A DNA stretch of 64,000 bases from contig VWZS01002843.1 in NCBI GenBank assembly GCA_013397075.1, forward strand, positions 575,501 to 639,500, in the 5' to 3' direction. How positions within the stretch are numbered: position 1 is the first letter of the stretch; each line of letters starts with the position of its first letter. This document shows positions 44,761 to 57,900 of the stretch, in pieces. The position numbers were made by a program, and so were the translations under genes. The notes under the pieces were generated by a model, which saw only the letters and a program-made list of their open reading frames with translations, had not been told where the DNA came from and did no database searches. The DNA is from Rhabdornis inornatus (taxonomy: Eukaryota; Chordata; Aves; Passeriformes; Rhabdornithidae).

Positions 44761-47700
44761 AGTTTGTATATGATGATCATGTTCTGGAGAGAGATCAGTG
44801 ATGCAGTGTTAAAAACTTTATTTGTCACATCAATGGAGGAACACAAAGTTCCTGTGTTTGCAGTAAATCTCACTGCTTTGCTCCTCAATTGATTGTTTTC
44901 TGGTCGTGAAGGGTTCAGCACAGGAGCTGTTTTTTAATCTTTGTGGTTGCACTCATGGCTCAGAGAGGGATTTCTCTTTCAATTCCAGAACATCAGAAAT
45001 CTCTGGATACCTGCAAGTAGGCTGGATTGCCATGTTCCTGTGTGTTGCAGGGAGGCTTTATTTTACTCATCTCACTGACAAGAGAAAGCGACTCTACAGG
45101 GAGAAATTCCCTTGTTCCCTTGTAGGGCTGGTGTTGCTTCTTGTGCCAGGTTATCAGATTTTTTTTCCTATTGGCAAGTGTATTACTCATAGATGTAGAC
45201 ACATGCAAAGAACTATGATGCAGAAAGAAAAAGCCGCTCTGAACTTTTCCCTTCTCACCCACCCTTTGTAAGCACTGACCTCTGACTTCTCTGTGAATTT
45301 AAGCAATCACTTACCTCCTTCACTGTCAGAAAGACAATATTTCATGGCTAGTTACATGAGTGACACAATATATTTATCAACTTGTGTTGCAATAAGGAAG
45401 GATAAGCCTGCAGGCAGTATTTCCGGATTTTCTACGTGTATTTCCCTTCTACTACCTAAACTTGCTCATGTGGGTCATGCTCAGGGACAGTATGATAGGG
45501 GTACATTAAATTCTAAATGTTTGATAGATTGTGAGTAGAGATCAATGATTCACTGTTTTTGTAATATTTTAGAGAGGTTCCACACAATAAAATTTGCTGG
45601 CTACAAGAATGAAAGTAGTCAATACCTAACCATACAACCTAAAATTAAACCTGAAAACCTGCAAGACTCGTTACTGAAGGTGACATGCATACCAAACAAA
45701 AGCAAAAACAAAAACAAAAAAATTCATGGAAGAAAAGTCAATTGCAATCAGGAGCTGGTGCAGAAAGCCTGGACTAGGACAAGCCAGTAAGATTCAGAAC
45801 AAAGATCAAGCTATTCATCTTCTCTCTTTCCTTTCTGTTCCCTACAACTCCACTCCTGCCAGAGGCAGATGAACCAACCCAGAAGAGCCACTCTAAGGCC
45901 TTAACAGTTGTACAAAGAACCACCAGCCCAGACTTGGAACTGGTAATTTAAAGTACAAATACCATAATGTGCCTTACTGATTTTGTTTTTCTTGGAGTAA
46001 AAGAGGAATGAAAGTTTTCATTTTTCAGCACCCTAAGCCTCCAACAGCTGGTTTACCTGCACCTCACATCTGCCTAAACCTTCTGCTGAGGACTGCCTGA
46101 AATGGTATCAGGATCCAATAGCCTTTTCCTGGTGCATATCCTGTGAAGGCATATGATCTGGGCAGAATGAGGTAAAGCATCTGGAGTGAGGAACTTGGGG
46201 GCCAAGATAAAAGATACTGTTGATGATTTTATTTACCTTATAAACATGCTCCGTTTATTCTCTGCTGTTTGTACCAAAAGGTTAAAATAATATTTCTTGG
46301 GCTTTCAAGTGTCTCTTTTCACTGATGTATTTTTTTCTTATGCTTCTAATGGTACCAGACTGATTGTGGCAAGAAAGAAACATAAATACCTAATTCTTTA
46401 AAAGTCATAGCTCGTGGGACTGTGGCTGGGCTCTGCTTCCATTTCTTGGCAAGACACCTGGATTTCAGTGCAGCAAGATGCACTACGCCCTACAGGGACT
46501 GGTCCCCAGTATTGTCAAGCCTGTGAGACCAAGGGAGGAGTACAATCTGGCTAATTGTTCAGAATAAGAAAAGCCTCTGTCTTTGGGGACAAAATGATGT
46601 TGCTATATCAGGAGGTTGGCTTCATAGGTGTCATCCAATGCCCACATCTCATGACACAGCTGTGCCACAGACCACATCATCGGTGGTGTGCCTTCTGCAT
46701 TCTTCCGGAGACGGGATTCCTGGCCTCCTGTTGTCAGGATTTTGAAATGCTCTCTCCCAGTAGGAGGAAAGGAAGTATTTGGATCCACCCTCAAAGAGCT
46801 TGTAATGGCTTTATGGACATGAGCAGCTGCCCATGCATCACACACACAGCAACTTTCATCTGCCCAGGATTTTGCAGAGGTGCCACGTGATGCTCTTAAT
46901 ATCCCAGGAAAACCTAATGCATCAGAGTGTGCAGTACAGCACAGAGACTCTGAGGGCTCCTTTTTACCCCAGGAGACTTCTTCCATCACAGGTTGTAATG
47001 TCAAACACAACATTGCTGTACAGGAGATGTGCTCGTGTATGTCACATCTTCCAGGACATCAGTGGCAAAAAGCTTAGCAGAACATGTTCACTTCACCTAA
47101 ACTCCTCTCAGATCCTAACTCAGGTGAACTTTAGTAGCAAGGTCCAAAAAAAGCCCCTTTATGGACAGTATCACGTTGGTCACAGACACCTAAGATTTTC
47201 TGAACACAAGTGCAACAGAGAAGTGCAATTCTTACTGCTGGTTAAGGGTCTACATGTTGTTCTTGGTTATTGGAAAAGCTTGGTTTGTCAGCAGTGATTC
47301 TCAACACAGCATGCTGTGCCCTGAGACCTAGCCCAGCTGCAGGAAGTAACCCAGAGGGGTGCATGCCTGAAGCCATTTTGTTGCTAACTTAATTGTTATT
47401 AGCCTTGCTGGCACCTCCAAAAAGATGAGTATCAGAGGCAGAACTCATTTCTTGCTTTTATGTAGCCAGGCTACATGTGAGTGGTTCAATACCTGCTTTC
47501 TCTAGCTGAGGGTTTTTTCTTGAACTAGTTGGGTATTTAGTCAGATTTTCTGAGAAGTTCACATTCTATTATCACACATTAGACTGAAAAATGTTTGTGT
47601 GATGAACAATTGGGGCACTCATTTATTACTCTTTCCTCAGCTGTGGTGATTTCTCTACCGTGCAACACTACCCTCAGAACAGGACCACCCGTAAGAGCTT

Positions 47701-50700
47701 CTGTCCAAGCTGTTTGACTTGGTACACTGCTGCTTGGATTTTCCTTTCCAATGTGGCTCTCAAAATGAAGGTGCCAGGGAAATATTTCTCCCCCAGGAAA
47801 CTTCAGTTTCCTCAGGAACTGCATTTGACATCCGTAACATCACTCTGAATGGTAAATGTGAGGCCAGCAATTCATAAAAATTCTTGCAGCATTTTGGCAT
47901 TGTCTGTAGTTCACATCTGGGACTGTCAGCTGTGGTAGTATGCATTTCCCCAGTCTTCTCAAGAAGTGCCGGGTAGTTCTATTCTCTAGCAAAATGTTTC
48001 TTTTCAAAGCATGATTGCAACACCTGTACATGTGCACACAAACACAGACACACAATAAGTTTGTATTAATATATAAATTTTATATAGATTGTATGTGTTT
48101 TAAACATACATGTACAACGTAGAGTAGTATCTGTGCATTTTATATAGTATGTAATAGATACTGATATATGTAAATTGTAGATATTTTATGAATATGGCTG
48201 TATTTTTGTATTATATAATACAAAAACAATTTATTTATATGTAATTCCTCAGATAAGATCACAAGGATGAAGTGTTACAAGATGGAAAGCAGAATTCAGG
48301 GTGTATTTGCCTGGAAGGAATCACAGCAGCCAGACCCATAGTCAAAACCTGACAATGCACCTCCCAGGGCCTTAGGGTCAGGGAGACTGATTTGATATAC
48401 TCTCCTGGAGTCCAAAATAAGCAGGCAGGTGGCATTCTGAACTGTCTCCCTGATGGGGACCAGCAGTTGTAGCTGGGACCAGCAGCTGCAATCCATACTC
48501 CCAGCTTTTGAGCTTCTCAGTCCTGGTGTGCTGCAGGATGCCAAGGAGAAGCACAACCATTCCTTCAAAATGCCTCATGTTTAGAGATCAGCAAGTAAAT
48601 GCACTGAGAAAAAGAGAAGTTAAACGACAGAAGTTTTCCAAAGTCCATGCTTCCTCTATTTACTTTATGTCAAGATGCTGCAGCACCAGGATTTCTGCAT
48701 CCCAAGAACCTGAAGTGTGGGGCAGGAAACCTATAAGGCATGGCAGCAGCTTCTCCTTGTGCCCCTCTCCTGAGCTGGGGGCTCTGGGCTCCCCTTCTGT
48801 GACTGCTGTGAGCTGGTTTTGGTCCTTCATTAGCAGAGTGGCCTGGAAGTGTTCCCAAAGAGGGGGAATGCAGCAGGCTCCCTCAGTGAGCATGTGTCTC
48901 CAGCAGCCCATGGCAGGGGATGCTGGCAGCCTCTGGGCCACCTGAGACCACTCTCCCTGATCCCCAGACATTCTAAAGAAGTCTTTTTCATCTGCTGAAG
49001 GTATGCAGTTAAAAGCAAATAAACTGCCCAGGGAATGAGGGCATTTGGCTGCTGAACAAAGCAAGGCTGTCTGCTGTCAGACGCTGTCCAAGATTCCTCA
49101 TAGGGGAAACACAAGTGCTGCTTTATTCCCACGGGATGTGAACCTCAGCTCCTTGGTGGCTCCTGGCACCCCTGGCTGGGGCAAGAGAGGCTGCTTTGGT
49201 CCTGCTCAGACCAGCCCTCACCACCCCTCTGGAGCAGTGTGATTCTCATTAAATGAGCTGTGGCAATTAGTTGTAGGAGAAGTGAAAGGAGACCTAAAGA
49301 AGAGGAGCTTCCTACCAGGTGGGTCACTAATACTGGCTGTAAATGGGGCTTTTTCTGCTGCTGCCACACAGGGCATGGGGAACCTCTTGCTTCTCGTAGA
49401 CTGATGGGTCAGACAAAAAGAGTTAAATCTATGCTTTAAAGAAAAGCAGGCAGGCCAAGAGTGTGCCCCTGCAGACTAAAAGGCACCACTTCTGGTAAGA
49501 GTTGCACAAAGCCTGATTAAATATTCAGAAAGGTCTTAGTTTAATGACTTGAGAACACACAGTTCTGTAATTTCTAATTTATTTATTTTGGGTTTTTGCT
49601 TCATAACATTTTGGCAAATGTATATTAATTCTCTTTTTTGCTTGGTGCTATCTCCCATGCATCTGCACTTTGAAGGGAAACAGTCAGGGCTACTTTTATC
49701 TTCCTTACATGGTTCATGATTAACTCATCATATTGTGTGAATTTTATCACTAAAAAAAACAAAGCCAAACAAAAACCCAAACAAATAAAAGAGCAACACA
49801 AAAAAAACCTACACACCTGCATTTTGCAATTTTATAAAAATATTACAGTAGTGAACTTAGCAGGTATTTTCCAAAGTCTAGTAATATCAGCCTTTATGGC
49901 ACCAGTGAATCACACTGGTAAAATGAGGAACATAAATAGCCTTCAGTATCAATACAATCATTAACAGCAGAAATTTATCAAATTGGGTGTGGTCTGGGTT
50001 TAGCTATCTCTTTCTCCTGTGTCCTTTTTCCCTTTACTGCAGCTCTTTCTTTCATTTCCTTTATGGTGTTGACTTGCTGGATGAAAATGTTGAAAACATG
50101 CCACCTTCTGTTCTTTTCAGCTACTGCACATCCCAAAGAAAATTTATAACCTCTGGAAACTTGTGTAAAATGTGTGCACATCTGTGCACAGATAAAGGCA
50201 GATACAGGCAGACACATGCATACTCATGTAAACCTACATATGCACACAGCTTTGAAATCCCTCTGAACGATCTAAATCTCTTTACTGACAGGCTTTTCTT
50301 TAGTTACAAGGTTTGCACTCCAGCTGTTAGAATAAATGTCAAGCGTCAAATAAATGACACAAAAGGATTTTCAAGGAAACCAGAAATTAGGCCAGTTCTG
50401 ATCACTGTCATTAGAAGTAAAGGGAGATGAGGAAGGTAAGACTTCATCCAGTCTCTTTAGTGACTGCAATGAATGAAGATCTCTATCTGCTTTTTTAAAT
50501 TCTTAATTTTATCTCCTTTACCTCCAGGTATACACCCACATGTAAACATTTTCCTTCAGAGCTGCTCTGGGAAAATCTCCCTCCTCTCATTTCACTGATG
50601 CAGCAATGCTGAAGAGATTCTGCTGGGCAGAAACAAAAACCAATGGTGTGGGGGGATGGAAACAGCTGCAGCCCCACAGTTTTGCTTTCGTTTTTCTTGA

Positions 50701-53700
50701 CTTTCAACATGAATTTTTGTATGGCTGATTATTCCTTTCCCCAAAAAGCCTCAAAAAACACCAACCAAAAACACCACAAGAGAATTTCTTATGCCACAAC
50801 TCCTCCACAAGTTTATCCCATTATCTTAGTCTTCTGTTATTTCAAATGCAGCTCAGAATTATGGGTATGAGCATATTCCTCTGCATAGATTTTTCTACCC
50901 ATGTTTCCTCTATTTCCATTTAAGGAATATCCATAACTAAAGATAAACTTGGACTGGCAAGGCCAGGCTGACTCTCCAAATTCCAAGGTATGAGAAATGC
51001 TTTATTTTCTTTTTTCTAACCACTAAGGAGTATGCTTCTTTCTAAGCAGCTAGGGCTGTGTTCTGTGATCCTAGATTCTTTTCACTCTGGACTCTGCAGT
51101 GGAAAAGCAGGAGATAATTCTGTGTTAGGTGACAGAGGTGAAGAGTAGCCCCCATGGGTGAGAGCAGGGGGATGCACACAGCCACATAAATGGCATTTGT
51201 GGGTCACCTTTGCAGGCAGATGGGGAGGTAGTCAGAGTACCTCTCTCAAGGCTGTAGAAAAGGGAGGAATGTCTTTTGTTTTATCTAAATTTGTATGAGG
51301 AGTGTTTTCCCAAGTGCATAGCTGCATTCTTCTGTACTTACCTTGTACCTATTATCTTGCTTTTATATGGTGTTGCCCTGCTCCATGTAGTGGATCCTGC
51401 CTGTCTGACTCCTTAGAGAGGGCACTTTCAGATATCTCAGTTACAGATAGGGTTATTTATTCTTTAAGAGCATGGTAAATATAATTAACACAGTCTTTAC
51501 TTCTACTGTAACTCCCACATCAGAAGGGCTATCTGCAGGCTGTAAAGAGGAATAAGTAGTAAAATAAATATCCTCAGAAAGTATATTTTTTCTCTGTTTT
51601 CTTAACCTCAAAGATGCATGTTATGACAGAGAAGCCAAATACCCTCTCTGCCTATTCCTCTTTGCCAGAAAGCTATTAGCATTCCTAAACAGCTGGTCTT
51701 TTATCACGATACCTTAAGGCACTTTAATTCATATTAGAAGTGAAGTTAGTCCTCTGCCTACTGTGAAATAGGGGGATCTTAAAGATGGTTTAAAGTAATC
51801 TTTTACCCTCCCTTCTAGTTATAAGTGGAATTTAGGTGGAACAGAGCATAGGGGCCCCACATTTTCAAGGCATCTGTTTTCCCAGATAAGCTCTTAAATC
51901 TCAGGGAGTGGAAAGAGTGTGTTGCAGTAAATCAGAAACTCCATAAGGTGTGCAGTGGGGTCAAACTTCTGAGTGCACTAATCGCACCAGAAGGGACTCA
52001 AATGAGATAAGCCTTGTACTTGGCATTAAACTCTGTTGGTCAGCACAAACCTTTTCATCTTGCCTTGCATGGCCTAATGCCATGAGACTGATGCACCTGG
52101 GCAGAGCAAGGTGTTCCTGAACTGTGCTGCCAACTGAGAGCACTGACTTTATAAAAATTGACCCTGAAATTTTGATTTGAACAGCACTGCTTTTGCTGTA
52201 TAATTTTTTTGCAAAATGATAGATCAGGCAAGTTGGATAAAAACCTGGACTTGTATCTAGACAAGGTGGTTTTGGAGGCAGGTGAGTAAAGGTTGTGGTG
52301 CCAAGAGGTGGGCAACTCTCAGTATTCCAAAGCAAATCCCACCAGAGGTGTCTCAAAAGCCAACATTTGATTCTGAACTGCCAGTGGGCTCCCTGGGACT
52401 TGTTTCGGGAGCATTATTCAATTTTCTCTTCTTTTTTTTTTTTTTTACATACAGGTGTTTAAGCACTCCTTGGAACGAACCAGGATGGAGACCCTCCTTT
52501 CAGTCACCCAAATTGCTTTTTAAAACCCACTTAGGTGTGTTGACTCAGTGTCACAGGGCTGGGATCCACAGCTCATGTATGAGCATCCTGCTCTGTGGAG
52601 AAGAGCCACCTGAGGACCTGAGGACGTAGTAATCCAGAGCTGACTCCCCGGTACTCCACGGACCAGTCTGGTAGGTGGAAACCTGGGGTCTCAGAAAGCA
52701 GGGCTGGCCATTGGCCAGTCTTTCACGGAGGCTGCTGGCTGTGCAGAGCACAGCTGCCCGCTGGATGGCACCAGGACTCCGTACGAGTGTGCGCACTCCC
52801 CTCCAGCCTCCCTGAGCCATCTCATCCATCACTGGGATAAGGGATGTGTGCAAACAGGAACAGCAAGACTCTGGGAGCGAGAGGATAGCGGGAAATTACA
52901 GATGTGAAAGCTCTGCATGATACTGGCGTGGCTAATATTTTTAAAGGGGTAAAGAATCTTTTGTGGTGTGTAACCGAGTTGGGAATATTCTGCAGAGTAC
53001 TTTATGTTCCTATCCATACAAGCTGCTATTTCCAAATAATCACATGGAGAATAATCACAGGTGTGGAATACACTTCTCTAACCATAGGATAGAGGGAAAA
53101 GCATTATATACTTTTTAACTATGTTGTTAAAAATCTTCCTTCTTGCTGCTTCAGGCTACAGTAACAGCAGTATATAAATGCTGCAGGCTGTGCAGATTGT
53201 GGCTGAAAAATTCCATGTCCTAAAGTATATTGACATCCCACACTAGAGCCAGGTCAGAGGCATTAATGCTGCCACTGTGAGTCAACACTTTTTGATCCCT
53301 CAGTGGAGAATGCATGCAGCAAACTGATGGCAGATATTTATAGAATAATGTACAAGTTAATACTCTTCTCCACAGCCACTGGAGCCAGGCTTGCTGCCTA
53401 AATGTACATCTGCAGTGTACTTACTGAAGCCAGGAATCTTTACAGAAGTCATCAAAGAAAAGGGAGCTGTTTGGAAATTTAGGGATCCATTACATTATGT
53501 TGCAATTCTTAATGATCTCTGATGACTGCGTCTTTATTTTTTATCACTGCTTAGGCAGAAGTGTAAAAGCCTGTGAAATAGGAGCCAGCCCCTTATATAA
53601 AGAAACTGCTGCTGATGAGGCCGCGCTGATTTTTGCCTTTTTCTTTTGTGTATTCTCTGTATTTTTTACAGATATATTTGTAGCCTATTGTATTAGTTGC

Positions 53701-54552
53701 TAGTTTTCCCAGCAGTTTCCCATGCCCTTTCCCTAGGCAGAAAAACAAAACATATTCCAAGGGCCCTCATCCTATCTTGGCTCTCCCAAGAACCAAGGCC
53801 GAAAAACAGCTCTTCGAGACACATTTTCATCAACAAAGTACAGCTAGTACCAAGGGGGGCAGGGGCCTCCAGAAAGGGTTGGAGCAGAAGGGGGAATTGA
53901 TGAAAAAGGCATCACTGGTGGCAGCAAGGAATGAGAAAAGCCTGCAAGGCAGAGCACTGCAGCCCAAGGCTGAGCTGCTTGCTAAGGGCCAGCCTTGGCA
54001 GCTGCAAGCTGCGTGTAACCTTGAGGAGGAACCTGCTTCACCATTTAGATGAAGCAGGAGGCCAGTGGGCTCCAGGTGCAGGGCTAGATGGTGTCCAAGC
54101 CCAGGAAGAGCATAAACAGCCAGGGAATTAGATCACAGAGCTGGGCTTCTACCTGAGTCTTAGAGTGCCACGGACACTGGCTCTTTCAAAGCTGCCCTTT
54201 ATTTCTTCACTGATCCAGAGACAGACCTCACAGTCACACCCAGTGCCGGGGGAAGAAGGAAACCTGAGAGATGCCCAGATATGGACAGCACCAGCTGCCA
54301 AACCTCTCTGTCCCCCCACTCTGAGGAGGGGAAAGCAGAGGCACAGCCCCGGCCTTGCTTTCATGGCAGGGCTGCAGAGGCAGCAGCAGGATCCTGCTGG
54401 GACCACAAGATGAACCAGAATGGTTTAGATGTGTTTTTAGACCACATGTTGACTGAAAATTCATCTTCCTCATGCAGAGGTCAGGTAAAAATCAGGGATG
54501 AATGGCCTGGAAATGTGTCCCGGGTCATAAAAATATATATGTGTGTTTTAAC
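44761..54552. other. Intergenic region, no gene recognised
   Basis: I find no exon with homology to a known protein on either strand. The longest open frames (for example 46833-47297 and 49987-50430, + strand) have no family motifs, no supporting splice context and unremarkable composition. It contains an A-rich tract at 49751-49808, an AT-rich stretch at 48060-48250 and a moderately GC-richer part at 48.4-49.4 kb. A TATA-like CCTTATATAAAG lies at 53591 without an associated gene. Confidence 0.6.
49751..49808. repeat. A-rich tract with CAAA units
   Basis: A runs broken by C and G in the intergenic region. Low-complexity sequence without a recognised element. Confidence 0.75.
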
Positions 54553-54977
54553 CCCAGGCAACAATTAAGCACCAGAAAGCTGCTCACTCATTGCCCTTGC
54601 ATCAGGATGGGGAGAGAATTTTAAAAGTATAAATGGGATAGTGGGAACATAAAGGCCATCATTCCAAATGTCCCTGGCTTCCTCCCTTCTTCCCTCAGCT
54701 TTATATGCTGGGCATGACACCGTATGGTATGGTCTGGAATATCCCTCTGGTCGGTTGGATCCAGCTGTCCTGGCTGTGTCTACTCTCAGCTCCTTGTGCA
54801 CTCACAGCCTGCTGTGGGTGAGAACCAGGAAAGGCCTTGGCTCTGTGTCAGCAGTGCTCAGGAGTAGTGAAAACATCCACGTTATCAATACTGCTTTCAG
54901 GTCAAGTCCAAAACACAGCCCCACACCAGCTACTCTGAAAAAATTAACTCTACCCCAGCCAAAACCAGCACAAAGTA
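54553..54977 (+). mobile_element. ERVL-type LTR, internally deleted
   Basis: The right part (54669-54977) has features of a widespread avian ERVL LTR: CAGCTTTATATGCTGGGCAT, GGTATGGTCTGGAATATCCC, CTCAGCTCCTTGTGCACTCA, AGGCCTTGGCTCTGTGTCAG and the terminus CCCAGCCAAAACCAGCACA. The left part (about 54565-54625, GCTGCTCACTC and AGGATGGGGAGAGAAT) matches the beginning of such LTRs, so a central segment has been lost. The 3' end is clear; the 5' border is approximate. There are no internal retroviral genes nearby. Confidence 0.85.
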
Positions 54978-57900
54978 GTGACATATATTAGCAAGAGCAG
55001 ACCCGTATGCCTTCCAAGATGTGTTGACTAAATGCATGAAAATATCCTGTTCACATTTTTTATAGCTTCACCTTTTTTTTTTCTGCAATGTAGGTGCAAT
55101 GTAATGTCAACTGTATAACCTGGGCAGAGTGTGTCTGACTCAAGTACCATCAGCAAGGCTTTGGGGACATCCAGTCTGTCCCCCTTTGAAGGCATCAATA
55201 TTCCCCTCTGTATCTAAGCCACTGAGAGGGCAGCTGAGCTGACTTCTTCTGCATTATTTTGCAGGAGGTGGTTTTCTGTAAAACTGGGTTTGTGAGGGAA
55301 GATTCCTATGATTGCTGTGTCCAGGCTGGGTACAGTACCTGTGCCTCACAGGACAAAGGGGCATATTGTTCATCCAAAGAGCTCCCTAGAAAGCTGAGTG
55401 TCACAAAGAGCCGGAGCTCCATGGCTAAATTTCTGAGAAATAAGAGATCAGCATACATTACCTGAACAACTGTCCCACTGAGCTTCTACAAAAGTTATCC
55501 AGACTTTTCCCCTCTCCACCAGGATAGCAGATGCCAGGGCTGCCACATGGGGAGGTGCTGCAGCTCCTGACACTGAAACTGCTGTCGTGGAGCAGCTTCT
55601 CCTTTACAACGATAACAAAATTCTCCTGACCCTTATATCCTGTCCCCTTTTCTCCTTTCTCTTTGTATTTCATCCATGAACATTAAAACCAAGGTATCAA
55701 AAAAGTAGGGCAGCTTCCCATCTGCCAGTGGAGCTAAACTTGCTTGAGTGTGATGGAGGTGGGAGCTGAGCCTTTTCCCATCCTGGGAGAGGAGATGCTT
55801 CCTCCTTTCTGGTGCCCCGTGTTCCTCTGAGTTACTGGGTGAAGTGGATGTTTTAGATGTAGGCATAAGGCTAGCTGTGGTTGTACATGGAATGGGATTT
55901 TTTTTCTCCTTTGCTGTGCCTGTAAAATATTTTCTTGTACAATTGTGCAATCGTCTGAAACCTTAGAGTGTCTCCATGCAGCAAGTTAGGAAATCCTAGG
56001 AATGAGGGTCAGTTATAAATCACCTCTCTAAAATCTTCCTGCAGAAGACTGGTTTTACTTGATTTCACAATATGCCTCCAAATCCACAGAGCTGGACATG
56101 TAACCTTTGTTCTTACTCTCCTCAGCTACTTAAAATTTTAGCTTTTTCCACTGATATGTTCAGATGCCTTTTGCTTCTTTAGACTTATTCTTACCTTTTG
56201 TTCCCATGAAAAGGAGAAGGAAAGAATTCTCTAGAGAGACAACTGTGCTCATTACAGTCCAGAGGAATTGGGAGAAGTTGGGAAAGATCAAATTATTTTA
56301 AATACATTAATTTTTCTAGGTAATTTGTATTTCTTACAGTTGGTAACAAGGAAGAGTTGGGGTTCCTTTGGGGTTTATCATGAAATTGAAAGAAAAAAAA
56401 AAAGAGAAGAAAACCACAAAGGACAGATTTGAGAACAAGCTTCTAGGCAGAGTATCAGGATGTTTGGGTACAAGGCCAGTACTGCAAATATTCTGTATTT
56501 TTTTAGGCCAAGTTATTTTATTCCTCACTTCCAGCAGCTCTGTGCTTTCACCTGGGGTAAGAGAGTCACTTGCATGCTCAGGTGTCTCCTCCCCTCCTGA
56601 CCAGTTCAATGGCTTCTTAAAGGTGCCAAAAGCACTGAGATTCTGAAAAACACGATTCACCAAGAAAACAGGATGCATTGTTACAATATGGTGAAATATT
56701 ATGTCAGAGGTGTTATGCAATTATTGCTTGAACTAAAAGAGCCCTCAGTCCTACATAGATCACTTTTGCAATGTAAGAATTTTACAGAAGCAGTGCTGGT
56801 TTTGTAAGTTTTTTCAAAATTCCTTATTTTGATTCTATTTTTTTTTTCAACACAACATTCAGAAAACCACAGAATTTAGAGAATGAGAGAAAAGGGAGGG
56901 AGAAACCCATGAGAAAAAACCAAGGCTTGTTGCTTAATCCCCCTGAAAGGCAGACTACTCAGTGAGAGCAGAAAATGCCAGGGAAATATTGGTTTTCCTC
57001 CTCTAAATATATGATTTTTTTTTTTTTTGGTAGATACACTTAGAAGCACTAAATGCAGAACTTTTAAAGATTTTTTTTACGACAAAAGCAGCTACAGCCT
57101 TTTCATTTCATTACCTTGATTATGGTTGAAAAAAAAAAAGAAAAAGTATGGTTTTAATTTACAATTCCAATTTACATTGACACTAAAGAGAAGCTATCCT
57201 GCTGTTAAGAGGAACTTTTCCAATTAGACCCACACTTCATGGTCTGCTGTTGAAAAAAGGATTTCAAAATCTAATTTTCTGAAATGTCAGAAGTGAAATA
57301 TTGCCTTTTGTGTTTGTCACAACTCCCTGTAACTCGGCAGAGAGGATGTCACTGCAGTGCTTATTTGTGAAATGGGTTTTGTGAAGCTGTCCTTTGTACC
57401 CTTCTGCCAGGCAGAGGTGAAAGACCGCAGGACGAAAGTGAAAGGAGAGTTTGGTCTCGTTAGTATTTAGGCTGATTAAGGGGAAAAAGGCTTTGGGAAG
57501 CTCTTCATGCCGAAGAACAAAAACTACTGCTGGTGCTCAAAACACTGTGAAATCCCACCAAGTTCAAACGAAGGTGCTGAAAGGAGAGACAGCACATACT
57601 CAAAACAAAGCAATTCTGTTTCCCCGGGTTTGGGGTTCACACACTCATCAATCCCAGGCTGTGCTTTCCACAGTCCATACTGGACTATGGGCCAGCTGGA
57701 GGATCAATAGGTGAAAAGTGGCTGATGAGTAAACAGGAAAGGACTTTGCCTTTAGGGAAAAAAGAGGCATGTAAGTTATTTTAGAGGGAATTTTCTGAGT
57801 TCTCTCTCTCTTGCATGTGCTGGAGACCTTCAACCAAGATTGTTTTATTCTATTTAGTTTAAATTTGTTATATTTTAGTGTGGCTTGGAACTGGAATGTT

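Noticed and set aside
46833..47297. 154-codon open frame, the longest in the intergenic region
   Set aside because: There is no recognisable family, signal or splice support, and overlapping frames on the other strand are similarly long. It is consistent with chance in this length of DNA.
48508..48945. 145-codon open frame in a GC-richer patch
   Set aside because: Low stop density explains it. There is no domain or motif, and frames on the minus strand are equally open.
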